DNA of 64,000 nt from Impatiens glandulifera (taxonomy: Eukaryota; Streptophyta; Magnoliopsida; Ericales; Balsaminaceae), in NCBI RefSeq assembly GCF_907164915.1, contig NC_061864.1:67889-131888 (forward strand), given 5' to 3'. Both the position numbers and the translations under genes were made by a program. Below the pieces are notes generated by a model. That model was given only the letters and a program-made list of their open reading frames with translations, ran no database searches and had not been told where the DNA came from. Below, piece after piece: positions 12,800-24,501 of this stretch (position 1 is its first letter; the number at the start of each line of letters is the position of its first letter).

Positions 12800-14923
12800 T
12801 ATATCATATCAAGTGTAGGCCACGGGTCATAACCCTCATGAAGTAGGAGCATTGGACAAAGCAAAGAGCATGATTACAACGACAGTTACAATGGGAAGCA
12901 ATGCTCCCGATAATATCCTTCCTCCCTGAGAGCCGATGGTCTTCTTCGAACGGTCGATTTAGCATCTTGGTGGCTTTCAACTCGGTGAATGTCGCTCTAG
13001 CGACTTTCGTTCCAGAAAGATGTGCTGCGTTCAGATGTGCTGCCTTCTTAGGCGCGAGTCGGTGCCTTCTAAGGCTCAGACACACCCCTATCTGCATCCT
13101 CGTTCTCCCCCATCCCTATTTACCTCCTCGTTCTCCCCCCATCCCTATCTTCCGCATCTGCATCCTCGTTCTCCCCCATCCCTATCTGCCATATCTGCAT
13201 CATCGTTCTCCCCCTCATCCCTATCTGTCTCCTCGTTTTGAAGAGGTGGTAGTGGAATGCGTCCAACATCGCTTCCACGTTCGAATCCTCCATTTTCCAA
13301 CTCCGAATCCAACCTAAGCTTCAACTTCGTGTCATTCCAACATGTCAATATAGGAAATCGACGTTCATCAACTCCTAGTTCAGGGTTGCTAACTCTATAC
13401 ACGTAGCACAACTGAAAACATACATATGTTAAAACCATTTACATTTGCAACCACAAATAAATTAGTGATAACTTACAATAAGGAACGTCTGTAGTCCTTG
13501 GAAATGTCATTTTTCATGCGCCTTCCATTTTTCGCATGATTGAACTAATTCTTCAAGTACAAATTTACATCAATTAAACTTTTTGATATTATGAACATTT
13601 GAAATAAATATCAGAATTCTAAACTTACAAGTGAAAAAAAACATATTTGAGACATTATTAATAATGCATATACCATACATATATGTAAGTTTTGAGATAT
13701 ACCTGGTTAGTTGACCCATGTGATCACACCAGAGAAAGCAGCTGACAACAAATAATACGAAGTCTATCTTGAAATTGTTGTCAGCTGTTTTGTTCTCCAT
13801 GATTTTTATTGGCATATATGTCACTATAGGAGCGTCATTAACAAGGTTACCACATCGAGTCCTAAAGGCCTTCAACTTGTTATCGGTCTCGTTATGCTCG
13901 TATTCTACAATGTCTAGCTCCCCTCTGGGGAGACCCAATACGATTTAAATATCCTCTTTCTTCGATTTTTACTTCCTCGCCACTCTCTATGCATGCACAT
14001 TTACTAGGTTCAAATTGTTTGACGAGATAACGAGAGATCACGACTATTGACTTCATAACCTCTTTTTGTTTATTAGATAACAGTTGAAGAAGATTGAAAA
14101 TGCCAAAAGATGAGGTCCTTGTTAAAAACAAGTTGTGGGGGGTTGCTTTGGTTTCTTGGACAGCATTCTTTTTACATTTATTTGTTCTAAAAAAACAAAA
14201 ATCATGAATAAGATAAACATTTAAAAACCATGAAGCAGATAAACATTTAAAAATCATGAAGCAGATAAGCAACTAAATGAATCATGAAGTAGATAATCAA
14301 ATAAATGAATCATTTTTGTCCCGAAATCAGACTTTTGGGACGAGAAACCACCATTTCGGGTCACAAAACCATAGTATTGTGTCACGAAACCACCCTTTCG
14401 GGTCCTGAAACCATCATATTGTGTCCTGAAACCACCATTTCGGGTCCCGAAACCATCATATTATGTCCCAAAACCACCCTTTTAGGTCTCGAAACCACCT
14501 ATTTCGGGTATCGAAACTACCTATTTCAGGTCCCGAAACCACCATTTCGGGTCTCAAAACCACCCATTTCGGGTTGAAAAACCACCTATTTCGGGTCGAA
14601 AAATCATCATTTCTTTTTTCAAATGATGGTTTCTCTTCTCGAAAGGGTTGTTTCAGGACAATATGCAGATAATAAACCTTTCGAGACACAATATGCAGCC
14701 AATATATGGATATAAAAAATGTTTCTACGTTAAACCCTAAACCCTATATACTTTTCTACAATTAAACCCTAAATTGAGTTAAAAATTTCTTATTTACCTT
14801 GGAGTCCTTGGAGTCTTGTCGGACGATGTACCTAGGCCAACACCATCCTGAAAAGAAGAGTAGTATGAACCTGGACATATTCTAAAGTGAAGATACACAA
14901 AGGAGAGCTTAAAAACTTACCAT
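12800..14923 (-). pseudogene. MULE-associated Ulp1-like protein, broken
   Basis: Start ATG at 14923-14921, spliced to 14847-14798 and then to an exon starting at 14186; the joined frame opens MDGVGLGTSSDKTPRTP. The 14186 exon contains LLQLLSNKQKEVMKSI, which resembles the helical N-terminal domain common in plant MULE Ulp1 proteins. Further exons give FKIDFVLFVVSCFLW (near 13760-13715) and RRFPILTCWNDTKL (near 13360), blocks I associate with the same family. An acidic Asp-Gly-Glu repeat of about 24 bp per unit follows at 13085-13230. Frame breaks occur near 13930 and below 13150, and no protease catalytic domain is seen, so it is a relic. The assignment is from family memory; a domain search would settle it. 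Confidence 0.6.
14325..14665 (-). repeat. 21-bp tandem array, right copy
   Basis: About 15 units of 21 bp, read on the plus strand as GAAACCACCATTTCGGGTCCC and variants, the reverse complement of the array at 8385-8700. It lies in the intron of the reverse gene between 14797 and 14187. Each of the two arrays therefore has the same orientation relative to its own gene. Confidence 0.88.
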
Positions 14924-15343
14924 TTTCGATCTGACGACGATGAATAAAAGAGAAGAAGTCGCGGATGAATGCCGGAGAGCGAAATCGTCAGAGAAGAAAA
15001 AGACCGATTGCCGGAAATGAAAAATGAAAAAGAAAAGAGGGAAGTGAAACGTTTTCAATCCTATTTATATTTTTTTTATTTTTTTTCTGTAGTTTTTCAT
15101 TTCTCAAAATATATATAAAAGTAACTAAGTATTTGGGCCTGCTTTAGAAAAGCCCAGCAGCTGAAGCCAAGCCATGATCGATCGATCCTTCTTCTTTCTT
15201 TACTTTCCTTCCTCAGCCAGACACGTCGGTCTTATCTCTCAAAAAGCAGAAACAGAAACAAAAACGTAAACAAAAACTTTCGGTCGGTCGGCGTGCGCCA
15301 TATGAGGTGAGGTGGGCAAGCTCACGGTCAGGCTGAGGAAGAT
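14924..15343. other. spacer and promoter region of the S1-domain gene
   Basis: Left part: a probable 5' leader of the reverse MULE gene and possibly the right end of that element. Right part, from about 15120: presumed promoter and leader of the forward gene starting at 15344. I see no clear TATA box. A small open frame on the reverse strand here has no recognisable feature. Confidence 0.45.
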
Positions 15344-17561
15344 ATGCCACTCCTCCTGCTCCATCCCACTGTTTCATTCTCTCTCCTTTCCTCATCATCC
15401 TTACCACCACCCTCCGACTTCACCCTTTCGCATTTCACCGTTACACTCAAGGAACCACCTCTCGTCGCCGCCGCCGCCGCCTCCAAATCCTCAATTTCCC
15501 GACCCCTCACCCCCGCTCTCTTCTGTCCAGCTTCTTCCACTCGCAGAAGACGATCATTTCTCCAATTTTGCTCCAAAAATGAGGTTTCCTACGCACACGT
15601 CCACACTCCCCAAGGAGAAGAAGAGATCGAAGAGCTTGGAGGATTGATAGGCAGACCCACGCCCTGTCCCAAGCAAACTGGCAGTGGATTTTCTGTAAAT
15701 GAAGACGATGAACCTCCAAAGCCTCCAAAACGTGACAAAGATGAAGCCTTGAAGCCATTCTTGAAGTTCTTCAGGCCCAGAGACCCATTAGAGCAGCAAT
15801 GGGATGATGATTATTATTATTATAGTAAGTCATCGGTAAAGAAGGAGGAGGAGGAGATAAAAAAGGTTGTTGTAAAGTATTATGATCCAAAACCAGGTGA
15901 GTTCGTAATAGGTGTTATAGTTTCTGGGAATGAGAACAAGCTGGATGTGAACATAGGCGCAGACCTGCTGGGTACAATGTTGACTAAAGAAGTGCTTCCT
16001 TTGTATGAGAAAGAGATGGATTACTTGCTGTTTGATACAGAGACGGACGCTGAGGAGTTTATGGTGAATGGGAAGGTGGGTATTGTCAAGGATAAGGATG
16101 CCATCAGCAGCGGAGGAGGATTGGGTCCTGGACGGCCTGTTCTTGAGCCTGGGACAGTCTTGTTTGCTCAGGTCCTTGGAAGAACTCTTAGTGGCCGTCC
16201 ACTTCTCTCCACCAGACGGCTCTTCCGCCGGATGGCTTGGCACCGAGTCAGGCAGGTCCACTTCTCTCACTTTTTTTTCCACAATTTTGATAATCATTCA
16301 TTCTATCATTCATTCTGACATTCTTGATTCAATCTGGCCAGATAAAACAACTTAATGAACCTATTGAGGTCAGAATTACAGAGTGGAACACTGGTGGCCT
16401 TCTCACTAGAATAGAGGTGATCACTCTTAACAACTTGGGTTTATTTGGATTAATATATATTCATGTGCAACCATCTTTCAACATTGAATTGATTCTTGAA
16501 ATTTGGCAGGGTCTGCGAGCATTTCTTCCTAAGAACGAGCTAGTGGCTAGAGTTAACAACTTCACTGATCTGAAGGAAAATGTAAGTTGATATTAATTTG
16601 GTGTGATGCCATTTTTGCAACAATGGTAGCAACTTTTTTTTATATACTATATTATATTACATTCAATTGTGTTGAGATAGTGCAGGTTGGGCGTCGAATG
16701 CATGTACTTGTTACAAGAATAGACGACGCCAGTAATAACTTGATTCTCAGTGAGAAAGATGCTTGGGTGAGTTAATAGCTTCCTTGTTGTTATTATCTCT
16801 CTCCCTTGGTATATAATATATATTATGTGTTTTTGTAGGAAAAGCTAAATCTTCGAGAGGGATCAGTTCTCAAAGGTACGGTTAGGAAGATCTATCCATA
16901 TGGTGCTCAAATAAGGATAGACGAAACCAACAGAAGGTCTGCTAGCTTCATTAGTAGTATTCTTTCTTAATTGTCATTGCCAAAGATTTATTATATCTGT
17001 TTCCTATGATTGATTGCTTCTCTCAAACCAAACCAAACCGACAGTGGATTGCTGCATATCTCAAACATTAGTAGAGACAGAGTGACCTCTGTAAGTGACC
17101 TGCTTGCTGTAGATGAAAAGGTTAAGGTTATGGTTGCCAAGTCAATGTTTCCAGACAAAATAGCGCTGAGGTTGGTTTTCAATTTGCACTTTTGTTGAAA
17201 TCCCAATTTGCCGCAATTGTTTTTTTTTTATAACAATTATCAATTTTTAGTATTGCTGACCTGGAAAGCGAGCCTGGCCTATTCTTGTCAAATAAAGAGG
17301 TAATATAAAATATAATATGATTCGGTCCATGCCGTGAGTTATTATTTGTCAAAAACATCGACCCTTTATTTTCTATTTCCTTAGAAAGTATATAGTGAAG
17401 CTGAAGAAATGGCAAAGAAGTACAGGCAGAAACTGTCAGCCTATTCTGTGGATCAGGAGGTGTTGTTAACGGAGGAGGCACTGCCTTTCCATGACGAAGA
17501 AAACTTCTATTCAAACTGGAAATGGTTCAAATTTGAAAAGGGTGATGATATTAAGCAATAA
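15344..17561 (+). CDS. plastid S1-domain RNA-binding protein (PDE338/RLSB type)
   Basis: Model exons: 15344-16255, 16342-16416, 16510-16581, 16686-16766, 16839-16936, 17045-17170, 17251-17299, 17385-17561, total 1590 bases, 529 residues. The first about 70 residues are rich in Ser, Pro and Ala and poor in acids, as in a chloroplast transit peptide. S1-type RNA-binding repeats follow: one around PGEFVIGVIVSGNENKLDVNIG and later ones including LREGSVLKGTVRKIYPYGAQI with GLLHISNIS. An acidic linker (WDDDYYYY) and a C-terminal tail ending KGDDIKQ complete it. The best match I remember is the Arabidopsis protein PDE338, the relative of maize RLSB that binds rbcL transcripts; its role in plastid RNA expression here is inferred. 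Other plastid S1 proteins are less likely because of length and the multi-domain layout. Confidence 0.8.
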
Positions 17562-18520
17562 TGAAATGAACTATCAAATTTGAACCTTGGTGGTGGTATG
17601 CTGCTGATGATGATATCAATGATTGTTTTTGAGACCACTAAATAAACCATGCTCAAAAAAGCATCAGAGAACAACAGTCGGTCATTATTGGCAAATACAA
17701 ACTGTCTCAAGTCACGTGTATTCTATCTAGTATAATGTTCGTTCCTACCACATTGTGCTTGTTTTATTTTCTTTTATGATTATATTTTTATTTGCAATGT
17801 TTTCTAGAAAAAAAAAAAAAAAACACTTACAATTGTAAATGCAAAAACAAACTAGCCTAGAGATTTAGGATTTTTTTTTTTTTTAAATGTAAACGAAAAG
17901 AAACTGACCTAGTATCAAACAGAAACTACTACATATTCTAAACGCAAAAAAACAAACTAGCCTAGGGGAAATTTGTCGAAATGATACCAAAAACTTAACT
18001 ATTTAGCTCTGTGGTCACTCTCTCATTTTTATTGAGCTGGTGACCACTTAAAAAATTTTGGACAAAAATACCCCTTTCGCGTAACGCTTAAGTCACTTAG
18101 CGTTACGCTAAGTGGATTAGGTTTTATATAAAAACTCAAATTTTTTCATTTCCTTAATTTCTTTTCTCTCTCTTCTATCTTCTCTTGTTCGACGGTGGCG
18201 GCGAAGCGACGGCGAGGGCGCCTACGGAAAACAACATCAAATGAAAGATAAGTAAACTTAACCTAACCTGAATCGATTTTCATCATACACATCCATGTTT
18301 CAAACCCAAACTCTAACTCTAAATCGTTTAATCTATTCATATTGGTTAATATTTGTTTATATTTGGTTGATATTGGTTGGTATTTGTTGATATTTGTTGA
18401 TATTGGTTGATATTTGGTTCATTATTCTTCATATTGGTTGATATTTTGGTTCATTATTAATCATGATGATATTTGCAGCTCATTAGAGTTCCGTTTCAGG
18501 GAAGATTCGCGTCTCCCGTC

Positions 18521-18605
18521 TCTCTAAGCACTTAGCGATTCGTTAAGCACTTAGCGTTACGCAAAGCACTTAACGTTTCATTAAGCACTTAGCGTAACGC
18601 TAAGG
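18521..18605. repeat. 19-bp repeats in the Pack-MULE
   Basis: Four units related to AAGCACTTAGCGTTACGCT, the same 19-bp family as in the large element (there GTACTTAACGAAGCGTTAA). A further palindromic copy is near the left end at 18080-18115. The array lies just upstream of the first cargo start codon. Confidence 0.8.
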
Positions 18606-18612
18606 CGCGCAT

Positions 18613-19082
18613 ATGAAGAGGTTTGACTGGTTATCAAAGAAGAATCTCAGAGCAGGATATTTCTTATGGGCAATGATTGCATATGGATTAGGTATTTGTC
18701 ACTATCTCTATCATCATACTCACAAATTCACAATCTTGTTGGAAAATTACCAAACATAAAATTAAAAGTGATTTTTCTTCCTTTGGTTATGATCCAGATA
18801 GTGTAGTTTTGGTTACTTCATTTGGTTATACTCATTCAGCTTATTTGTACTTTCATAATCAAGATCTTATTGGAAAATTACCAATTATTTTCTCTTATCA
18901 AGATCTAAATTATAGTTTTTCCTTTTTTACTTCATTTGATACCTCATAATTTATGGGTTGTTGTTGTCTATGCAGGCATTTTGTTCACATTGGGAAGAAA
19001 ACAAGGAGATCTCATAATCATGTGGACTAGAGGAGAACCGGAGAGGCCTTGCCCACACCATCAACTTGAAACCTCTCAATAA
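18613..19082 (+). CDS. small spliced open reading frame in the Pack-MULE, 61 residues
   Basis: ATG at 18613; exon 18613-18691 joins 18976-19082 across a normal GT..AG intron of 284 bp and keeps one frame to TAA. The product has a hydrophobic stretch (GYFLWAMIAYGLGILFTLG, residues about 15-33) followed by a basic, Trp-containing tail (MWTRGEPERPCPHH). One membrane helix is likely. It is unlike the MULE proteins and has an intron, so I take it as a captured fragment of a host gene. I cannot name the parent. Whether it is expressed is unknown. Confidence 0.5.
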
Positions 19083-19636
19083 AGATCATTCCTAACCACG
19101 AATGAGAATACTACTACTAGGCTGATGTAACTCTTAGAACATGTTCTCATTATATATACTTATATAGGTAGTTATATAACCTCTGTAATTTTGTGTCCAA
19201 CAGTGTCCAAATATGCTTCTTTTTAAAAAGATTTTTTCATAAAAACAATGCTAAACACAAAGATTACATCGACTATATCTAGAGTTGTTATTTGTTAATC
19301 TGAAAAAAATACTGAATTCCAATCCAGAATGCTACACCAAGACAAGATGCTAGTAAAATAGCAATAAGAAAATTGAAAGTTTTGTTTAGTAATATAACAT
19401 ATATTTAAAAGTTTGGTTTAAAACATCATTAGGAACACTATGAATAAAGTTTGGTTTAAAACATCATTATGATTGTAATGAAAGTATGCAAAGAAAAAAC
19501 TTTTAACTTGAAACATTGCATATGATCAAAGTAATTGTATCACAATTCACAACCAATTACTACAATTTATATTAACAAGTGCAATAGTTAGTTCCACCCT
19601 TTAAATTACTAGCAATATTGATGTCCCTTCACCATC

Positions 19637-19810
19637 TTAATGATAAAACCTGCCACCTTTCCTTCTGCCATTGCTGTCCAATAATGACCAAAATGCATTT
19701 GTGTCTTTAGCATGTGTACTAGGAGCAGCAGCAGCAGCCGATGTTGTAGGTGAAACAACTTCCCATTCTACTCCACGAAGTGCGTTCGATTCCACCTCAT
19801 TATTTGCCAT
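19637..19810 (-). CDS. small open reading frame in the Pack-MULE, like the N-terminus of an ATG8-interacting protein
   Basis: ATG at 19810-19808 to TAA at 19639-19637, 57 residues. The start MANNE, then RGVEWEVVSPTTSAAAAAP, resembles what I remember of the N-terminus of plant ATI1/ATI2 proteins, which bind the autophagy protein ATG8. WEVV fits the W-x-x-V form of an ATG8-interacting motif. The rest of that family, including its membrane segment, is missing, and the tail after DTNAFWSLL is unrelated. This fits capture of a first exon. The identification is from memory and tentative. Confidence 0.4.
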   Translation of the reverse strand: MANNEVESNALRGVEWEVVSPTTSAAAAAPSTHAKDTNAFWSLLDSNGRRKGGRFYH

Positions 19811-20378
19811 TTATCGAGGCTTGAAGAGCACTCTAGATATAAGACCCCATAGAAAACAAAGAGAGTGACATATAAGATCTCAAAATGGTTTAGTACATAT
19901 AACAATCTGAACAAGGATACAATTCAATCATGCAAGAAAGCACAAGATTTCCCTATAAAACATACCACTTGAAGCTTTCCATCTCTCTAAAGAGGAAAGT
20001 AAGACATCATCTAAAGCATAAGAAAAAAAACTGGTAAGGTATTAGTTGAAGAAACAATTAAAGGAACCACATTTATTTCATAATCTGGACCTTCCTCAGG
20101 TTTCAACTGACACATTAATTGAATAAACAATATTTCAATCCAGACTCTGCTTTTGGCCATAAAAGTCAGCATAAGATTTAGCTAAAACTGCAGATCGGGG
20201 TAAATAGATGTGATTGATGATTAAGAAAGAAACGAGAAGGTCTTAGCGAAACGCTAAGTCTCATCGTGGTGCAGATGCAGATTCAAAAACAAAAACAGTG
20301 ATTCGAAAATGCAGATGTGAAGATGATAAACGAACAATAAAAACATGAAGATATGAAACTTGAAGAGAATAAACGTAC

Positions 20379-20696
20379 CAAGTGGGATGCTCGTGCTCGT
20401 CGTGGTGCTCGTCGTCGCCACAGAAGCCGCCTCCTATAGAGAGAAGGAGGAGAAGAGGGGAGAAGAGAGAGAAGAAAAAGAAAAGAAATGAAAAAAAATG
20501 GCTGAATTGTATTATATAGTAAGGGTATTCTGGACTTTTCACAGCGTCTCACTTCGCGAAACGCGAACTCCCTTCGCGTTACGCGAAAAGGGTAAATTTG
20601 TCAAAAAAAAAATAAGTGGTCACCAGATCAAATATTATTAAACCTGACCACGGAGGCAAATAGGCCTATTTTTAGGGTCATTTCGTCCAATTTCCC
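20379..20696 (-). other. right terminal repeat and first-exon relic of the MULE transposase
   Basis: On the minus strand this end is closely similar to 47592-47930 of the large MULE: the terminal repeat, the TATA-like ACTATATAAT (20520-20511), a CT-rich leader and a short exon of GACGAGCACC-like repeats ending at a splice donor (exon end 20379, GT at 20378). In the large element this exon starts the transposase. Here no matching ATG frame continues, so only the promoter end was kept. Confidence 0.7.
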
Positions 20697-20705
20697 CTAG
20701 CCTAG

Positions 20706-21291
20706 AGATTTTGGATTTTTTTTGAAAAAATGTGAATGAAAAGAAACTGACCTAGGGATCAAATCAAACAGAAACTACTACATATTCTAATTCCTACTGC
20801 CGTCACACAAACCCACATCATAAAGTGCAAGACACTACAATAGGGAAAAGAGAAAAAGCACAAAAGTAACACTAATAGTTGCAACAATGGGGGGAAGAAG
20901 ACAATGAAAAGAAGTTCTGTAAGTTATTTGAAAAGCAAACGTTCCAATGAAGACTGATTACCTTGCATTACTCCACCCCAACACACTCTAACAAGGACAG
21001 CGTTCCTCAATACCAAACAATAATAGCAGAGGAAATTAAACATCATACATAGATTTTAATGGTATAACATCAATAGAAATGGCTTGACATATTTTTAAAA
21101 CTTCTTCCCTAAGAAGATAACCTTAAAAAAATGACTTTTTTTCTCTGATGTTCGACACCTCCTTGTCTCAACATGAAAAAGAATAAGCAAAGATGGTGAA
21201 CAATTCCCATTTTAGCTAGTTAATAAAAACAAGTAACAAGATTGACTAATTACTGAAAAAAAAGAGACTGAAACTTGAAGAGACCCGAGTC
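20706..21291. other. spacer and probable 3' untranslated region of the helicase gene
   Basis: Begins with the second copy of the 110-bp duplication, then AT-rich sequence up to the helicase stop codon. Nothing else recognisable. Confidence 0.5.
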
Positions 21292-24200
21292 TTAGTTGAA
21301 CTTGGATGGCTTAGCAGCCGATGAACTTCGAGCCCTGAACCCAACAACATTCAGTTTTGATTCGCCAGATTGGGCAGTTCCAGTATTTCTGTTTGTCTTC
21401 TGCTTCTGCCCACCCAAAGTAGATTTCTTTGAACTATTTGGCTTTGAAAAGCTCCCCCCTGACCCTGACTTTGACACTTTAATTTCGACTTTCTTCTTTA
21501 GGGGAACAGAAACCTTTGCTGATTTTGTTTTGGAAGAAGCTATAACATTGCGCCCCTTTGTACTTGATGAATTTGTGGGTGAAACTTTTTTGTTGTTTTT
21601 CTCCATTGAGAATTTTGTGGCTTTAAAGTTCTTCTGCTCGGTTATTTTGCTTCTGGCAATGTCCCTTCTCACATTATCTACACTGAGGGATTCCAAGCTC
21701 TCGTTCTTTGTTATGGCCTCCTCAATTCTTTTAGCCAGCAATTGGTCCTTTCTGGCAATCAAACTTGTCACTTTTCCTGTTAAATGAAGAAAATGTTGTA
21801 TAATACCAAGAGAATTATACAGTGAAACCAAGTTTTTATGCTGACAGGGCAGCTTAAATCAACGAAACTAGTAATTTGTCATTTTTGAAATGTCATTGTC
21901 TGAATTTTCAGAGAAGCAGCAAAGAAATTGAGTACCTTTTGCACCCATCCGAGCAGTTCTTCCAGTCCTGTGGAGGTAATCAATCTGACAACAAATATGA
22001 GAAGAGGTCAAACGTCAATTCATGCTGAAGAATAAATGTACCATATAATTATAAAAGATGAGACTCAAGAAGCTGATTCTCACAGAATTCTTTGGAAAAT
22101 CAAACATAATAACGTGATCCACATCCAGGTCCAATCCCCTAGCTGCCAAGTCTGTGCATACCAATGTGGGGCAATCTCCGTCATCACTCTTAAACTTCTT
22201 GAGGTTTTCAACCCTGTACAAAAAGGAAAACAATAAAAGTATAAGAAACAAACTAATTTGATAATAACTGTGGCAAAGAAATTCTAGAATCCCAAAAGTT
22301 GCCTAAAATATATACCATGTAAGTAATTATATATGCTTCTTACCTTTCTTCAGCAGGTACCTCTCCATGGTAGTTTACAGTTGAGACACTATTTTCAGTC
22401 AGATAGTGATCCACCGCACGACTGGAATTAAGTGTATTACAGAAGATCATCACTCTGTTTCCCTTTGCCAAACTTGGCTCTAGAACCTGCATTGGTATTG
22501 TATTATTCAAATGTGCAACCTTCTCTCCTCAAAACACCAATGAATTCTGTGAAAATAGTTCTCACGATTATCCAGAAAAAGACTGTTCGTTATCAAATAT
22601 CAATGCAAGCTTAACATTGGCAAAAATAAAAACTTGTGAAAGAATTATGCCATACTTTCAGTGTTACAAACTCAAAATGACTTGTAAAAACCTAAACTAA
22701 CTTAAATGGACCTGTAACAAAGCCTCCAGCTTGTTTTCGGAGCCCGAAAGCTTGATAAAGTCATGGCGGGCAGATGCTATCTTCTTGTGCAATGTTGAGG
22801 TGCGCAAATGGATAATACCTTGGAACTCTTCATCAACCAGGCTTTGCACACCCTGAAAAAGAAAATATCTAAAAGTTGAAGCTTCTGCTGTTACAAAACA
22901 AATCCACACATTTATTTTTATTTTTTATTAGGACAAAGGAAGATTTTCAGTATGCCAATTTTCAACCCTAGGCCAAGAAACCCAATAAACAAACAGGCCC
23001 GGCTGAGTGTGCGAACTCACAAGTCATTTCTAACCCAAATATGCCAATTTTGAAATTATGATTCGAAGGCTAACTCATATACCTTTGTCATTGTTGCAGA
23101 GACTAGAATAGTTTGAAATCCATCATCATTAGACTTAGAAGCACGGTTTTTCAAAGGGGCGAGAAATTTGCGAATATCGGGGCCAAATCCACGATCAAAC
23201 ATGGTATCTGCCTCATCCAAGACCTGCCATGCCAATATTTTTTTTTATTTTACATGTTTAAGAGGAGATTGAAACTAATGAAAGGTTGAAGTTAACATTA
23301 TGCTTACCACATATTTGATATCACCATAAACCATGTTACCGTCTTCAATATGCTGAAGTACACGACCGGGTGTTCCAACCACCATGTCAATTGGGCCATT
23401 TAATGAATCCTCTTGAAGTCCTATGCTAGTACCACCACTTATCATGGTAACCCTAAATCGTGCATGATGACAAATAGACTTTGCAACTCGAAACACCTAC
23501 AGAATCCAAAAAAAAAAATGTTGCAGACAATAACAAATGAACATGACAAGAAGTTCCTTTGTCACTATTATGTCTCTTAAAGTAAGAAAAGGTTTGTAAG
23601 AACCTGCTCGTTGAGCTCCCTTGTGGGGCATAAGACAACAGCTCGAGGACGCCTGGGCTTCATCCCTTTTCCATGCAAAACTTCATCTCGTCTCAGCAGC
23701 TACAAAGAGCATCATCATCATCATCAATCTCCTAGAAGATTTCTACTAATGGAAACACAAAAGATTTCACCATTTCCTCTTCAATTCTATTAAAATGAAA
23801 AAAAAAAAGAAATATAATGAAATATTTGTTCTTTAGAGGTCTGACCAAGATCACAATACAAATAATAGGAGTCCAGATTTAGTCATGCATTTTTTCAGTG
23901 AGTGAGAATAAACTAACATAATTATTACCTGAACAAGAGGCAGCATATACGCAAGGGTCTTTCCTGAGCCAGTATGAGAGCCCAAAACGACAGTCTTGCC
24001 TTGAAGAACAGCAGGCATTCCGATGCTTTGAATTTCAGTCGGCACAGAAATACCCATTTCCCCCAGAGCGCCCATAACCTCCTCAGTCAATCCCAGCTCT
24101 TGGAAAGTCGAAGCCAAGACCTCATTTTTTTTCTTCTTCTTATCCGCCCCGTCATCGGTGGAAGAAATAGTGACTGGTGCCGTCCTTCTGGGGGCGGGGA

Positions 24201-24501
24201 GTGTGGCATCCTTGAGGTGTCTTATTCTGAGTTTCTCGAGAAGGGCTGAATGCTTTGTGGGCTGCAATACAGCTTCTGTTTCTGAGGTGGGGAAGGCGAC
24301 AGCAGAGGAAGTAGAGCATAGGGGGCTAAACCTCAAAAAAAACCTACTAGGAACTAAAGATTGGGATAACATCCTGCGAAGGGGAAGAGAAATTGTAGGG
24401 GAAAGGAGAGAGAAAGAGAAGCGAGATGATAGTGAAGAAGAAGAAGAAGAGCACGAGGAGGATAAAGAAAGGAGCGTTCGAGCAGTCCCGCCACCACCCA
24501 T
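21292..24501 (-). CDS. RH39: DEAD-box RNA helicase, plastid, RH39 type
   Basis: Model exons, minus strand: 24501-23929, 23699-23604, 23496-23308, 23223-23083, 22852-22712, 22486-22344, 22213-22084, 21984-21936, 21776-21292; 1947 bases, 648 residues. The Ser-rich N-terminus looks like a plastid transit peptide. The helicase motifs are in order: Q motif region ([16 protein letters not shown]), GSHTGSGKT (motif I), PTRELNEQ (Ia), GTPGR (Ib), LDEAD (II), SATM (III), then TDLAARGLD and HRTGRTAR (V, VI) with residues complete. A basic Ser/Lys-rich tail ends KPSKFN. The family role is ATP-driven RNA remodelling; Arabidopsis RH39 is needed for the internal break in plastid 23S rRNA. The RH39 assignment rests on the N-terminal [12 protein letters not shown] block and the CTC1 neighbourhood; the DEAD-box call itself is certain. 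Confidence 0.85.

Larger units (their letters stand above)
8385..14923. mobile_element. decayed FAR1-type Mutator-like element (minimal extent)
   Basis: Minimal span of one old DNA transposon. It holds a forward FAR1-type transposase relic (8736-12100) and a reverse relic of a MULE-associated Ulp1-like protein (12800-14923), converging on a short spacer. Matching 21-bp arrays lie in an upstream intron of each gene. Both genes have frameshifts and stops, so the element is not autonomous. Its true ends lie outside this span, perhaps as far as 8090 and 15080, but I could not find terminal repeats or a target duplication. It could also be two elements that decayed side by side; the mirrored arrays argue for one. 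Confidence 0.65.
17966..20696. mobile_element. Pack-MULE, 2731 bp, perfect 9-bp target duplication
   Basis: Flanked by identical CTAGCCTAG at 17957-17965 and 20697-20705; a 9-bp duplication is diagnostic of Mutator-like elements. The ends GGGAAATT and AATTTCCC begin long inverted repeats that include GTGGTCA and CTTCGCG motifs, like those of the 9.56-kb element at 47592-57152. The right 200 bases are closely similar to that element's transposase-side end. The interior lacks a transposase. It has one short 19-bp repeat array (18521-18605) and two small open reading frames that look like captured host fragments (18613-19082 and 19637-19810). Confidence 0.9.
17850..20805. repeat. tandem duplication of about 110 bp, split by the Pack-MULE
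   Basis: A block beginning near 17850 (CTAGCCTAGAGATTT) and ending near 17942 (CTACTACATATTCTAA) recurs at 20697-20792 with small differences. The sequence just left of the Pack-MULE repeats the start of the block. The simplest history is a local tandem duplication first, then insertion of the Pack-MULE into the start of the second copy; the 9-bp target duplication is part of the unit. Confidence 0.7.

Noticed and set aside
13020..13317. Forward Pro/His-rich open frames
   Set aside because: Antisense of the acidic repeat in the reverse MULE relic.
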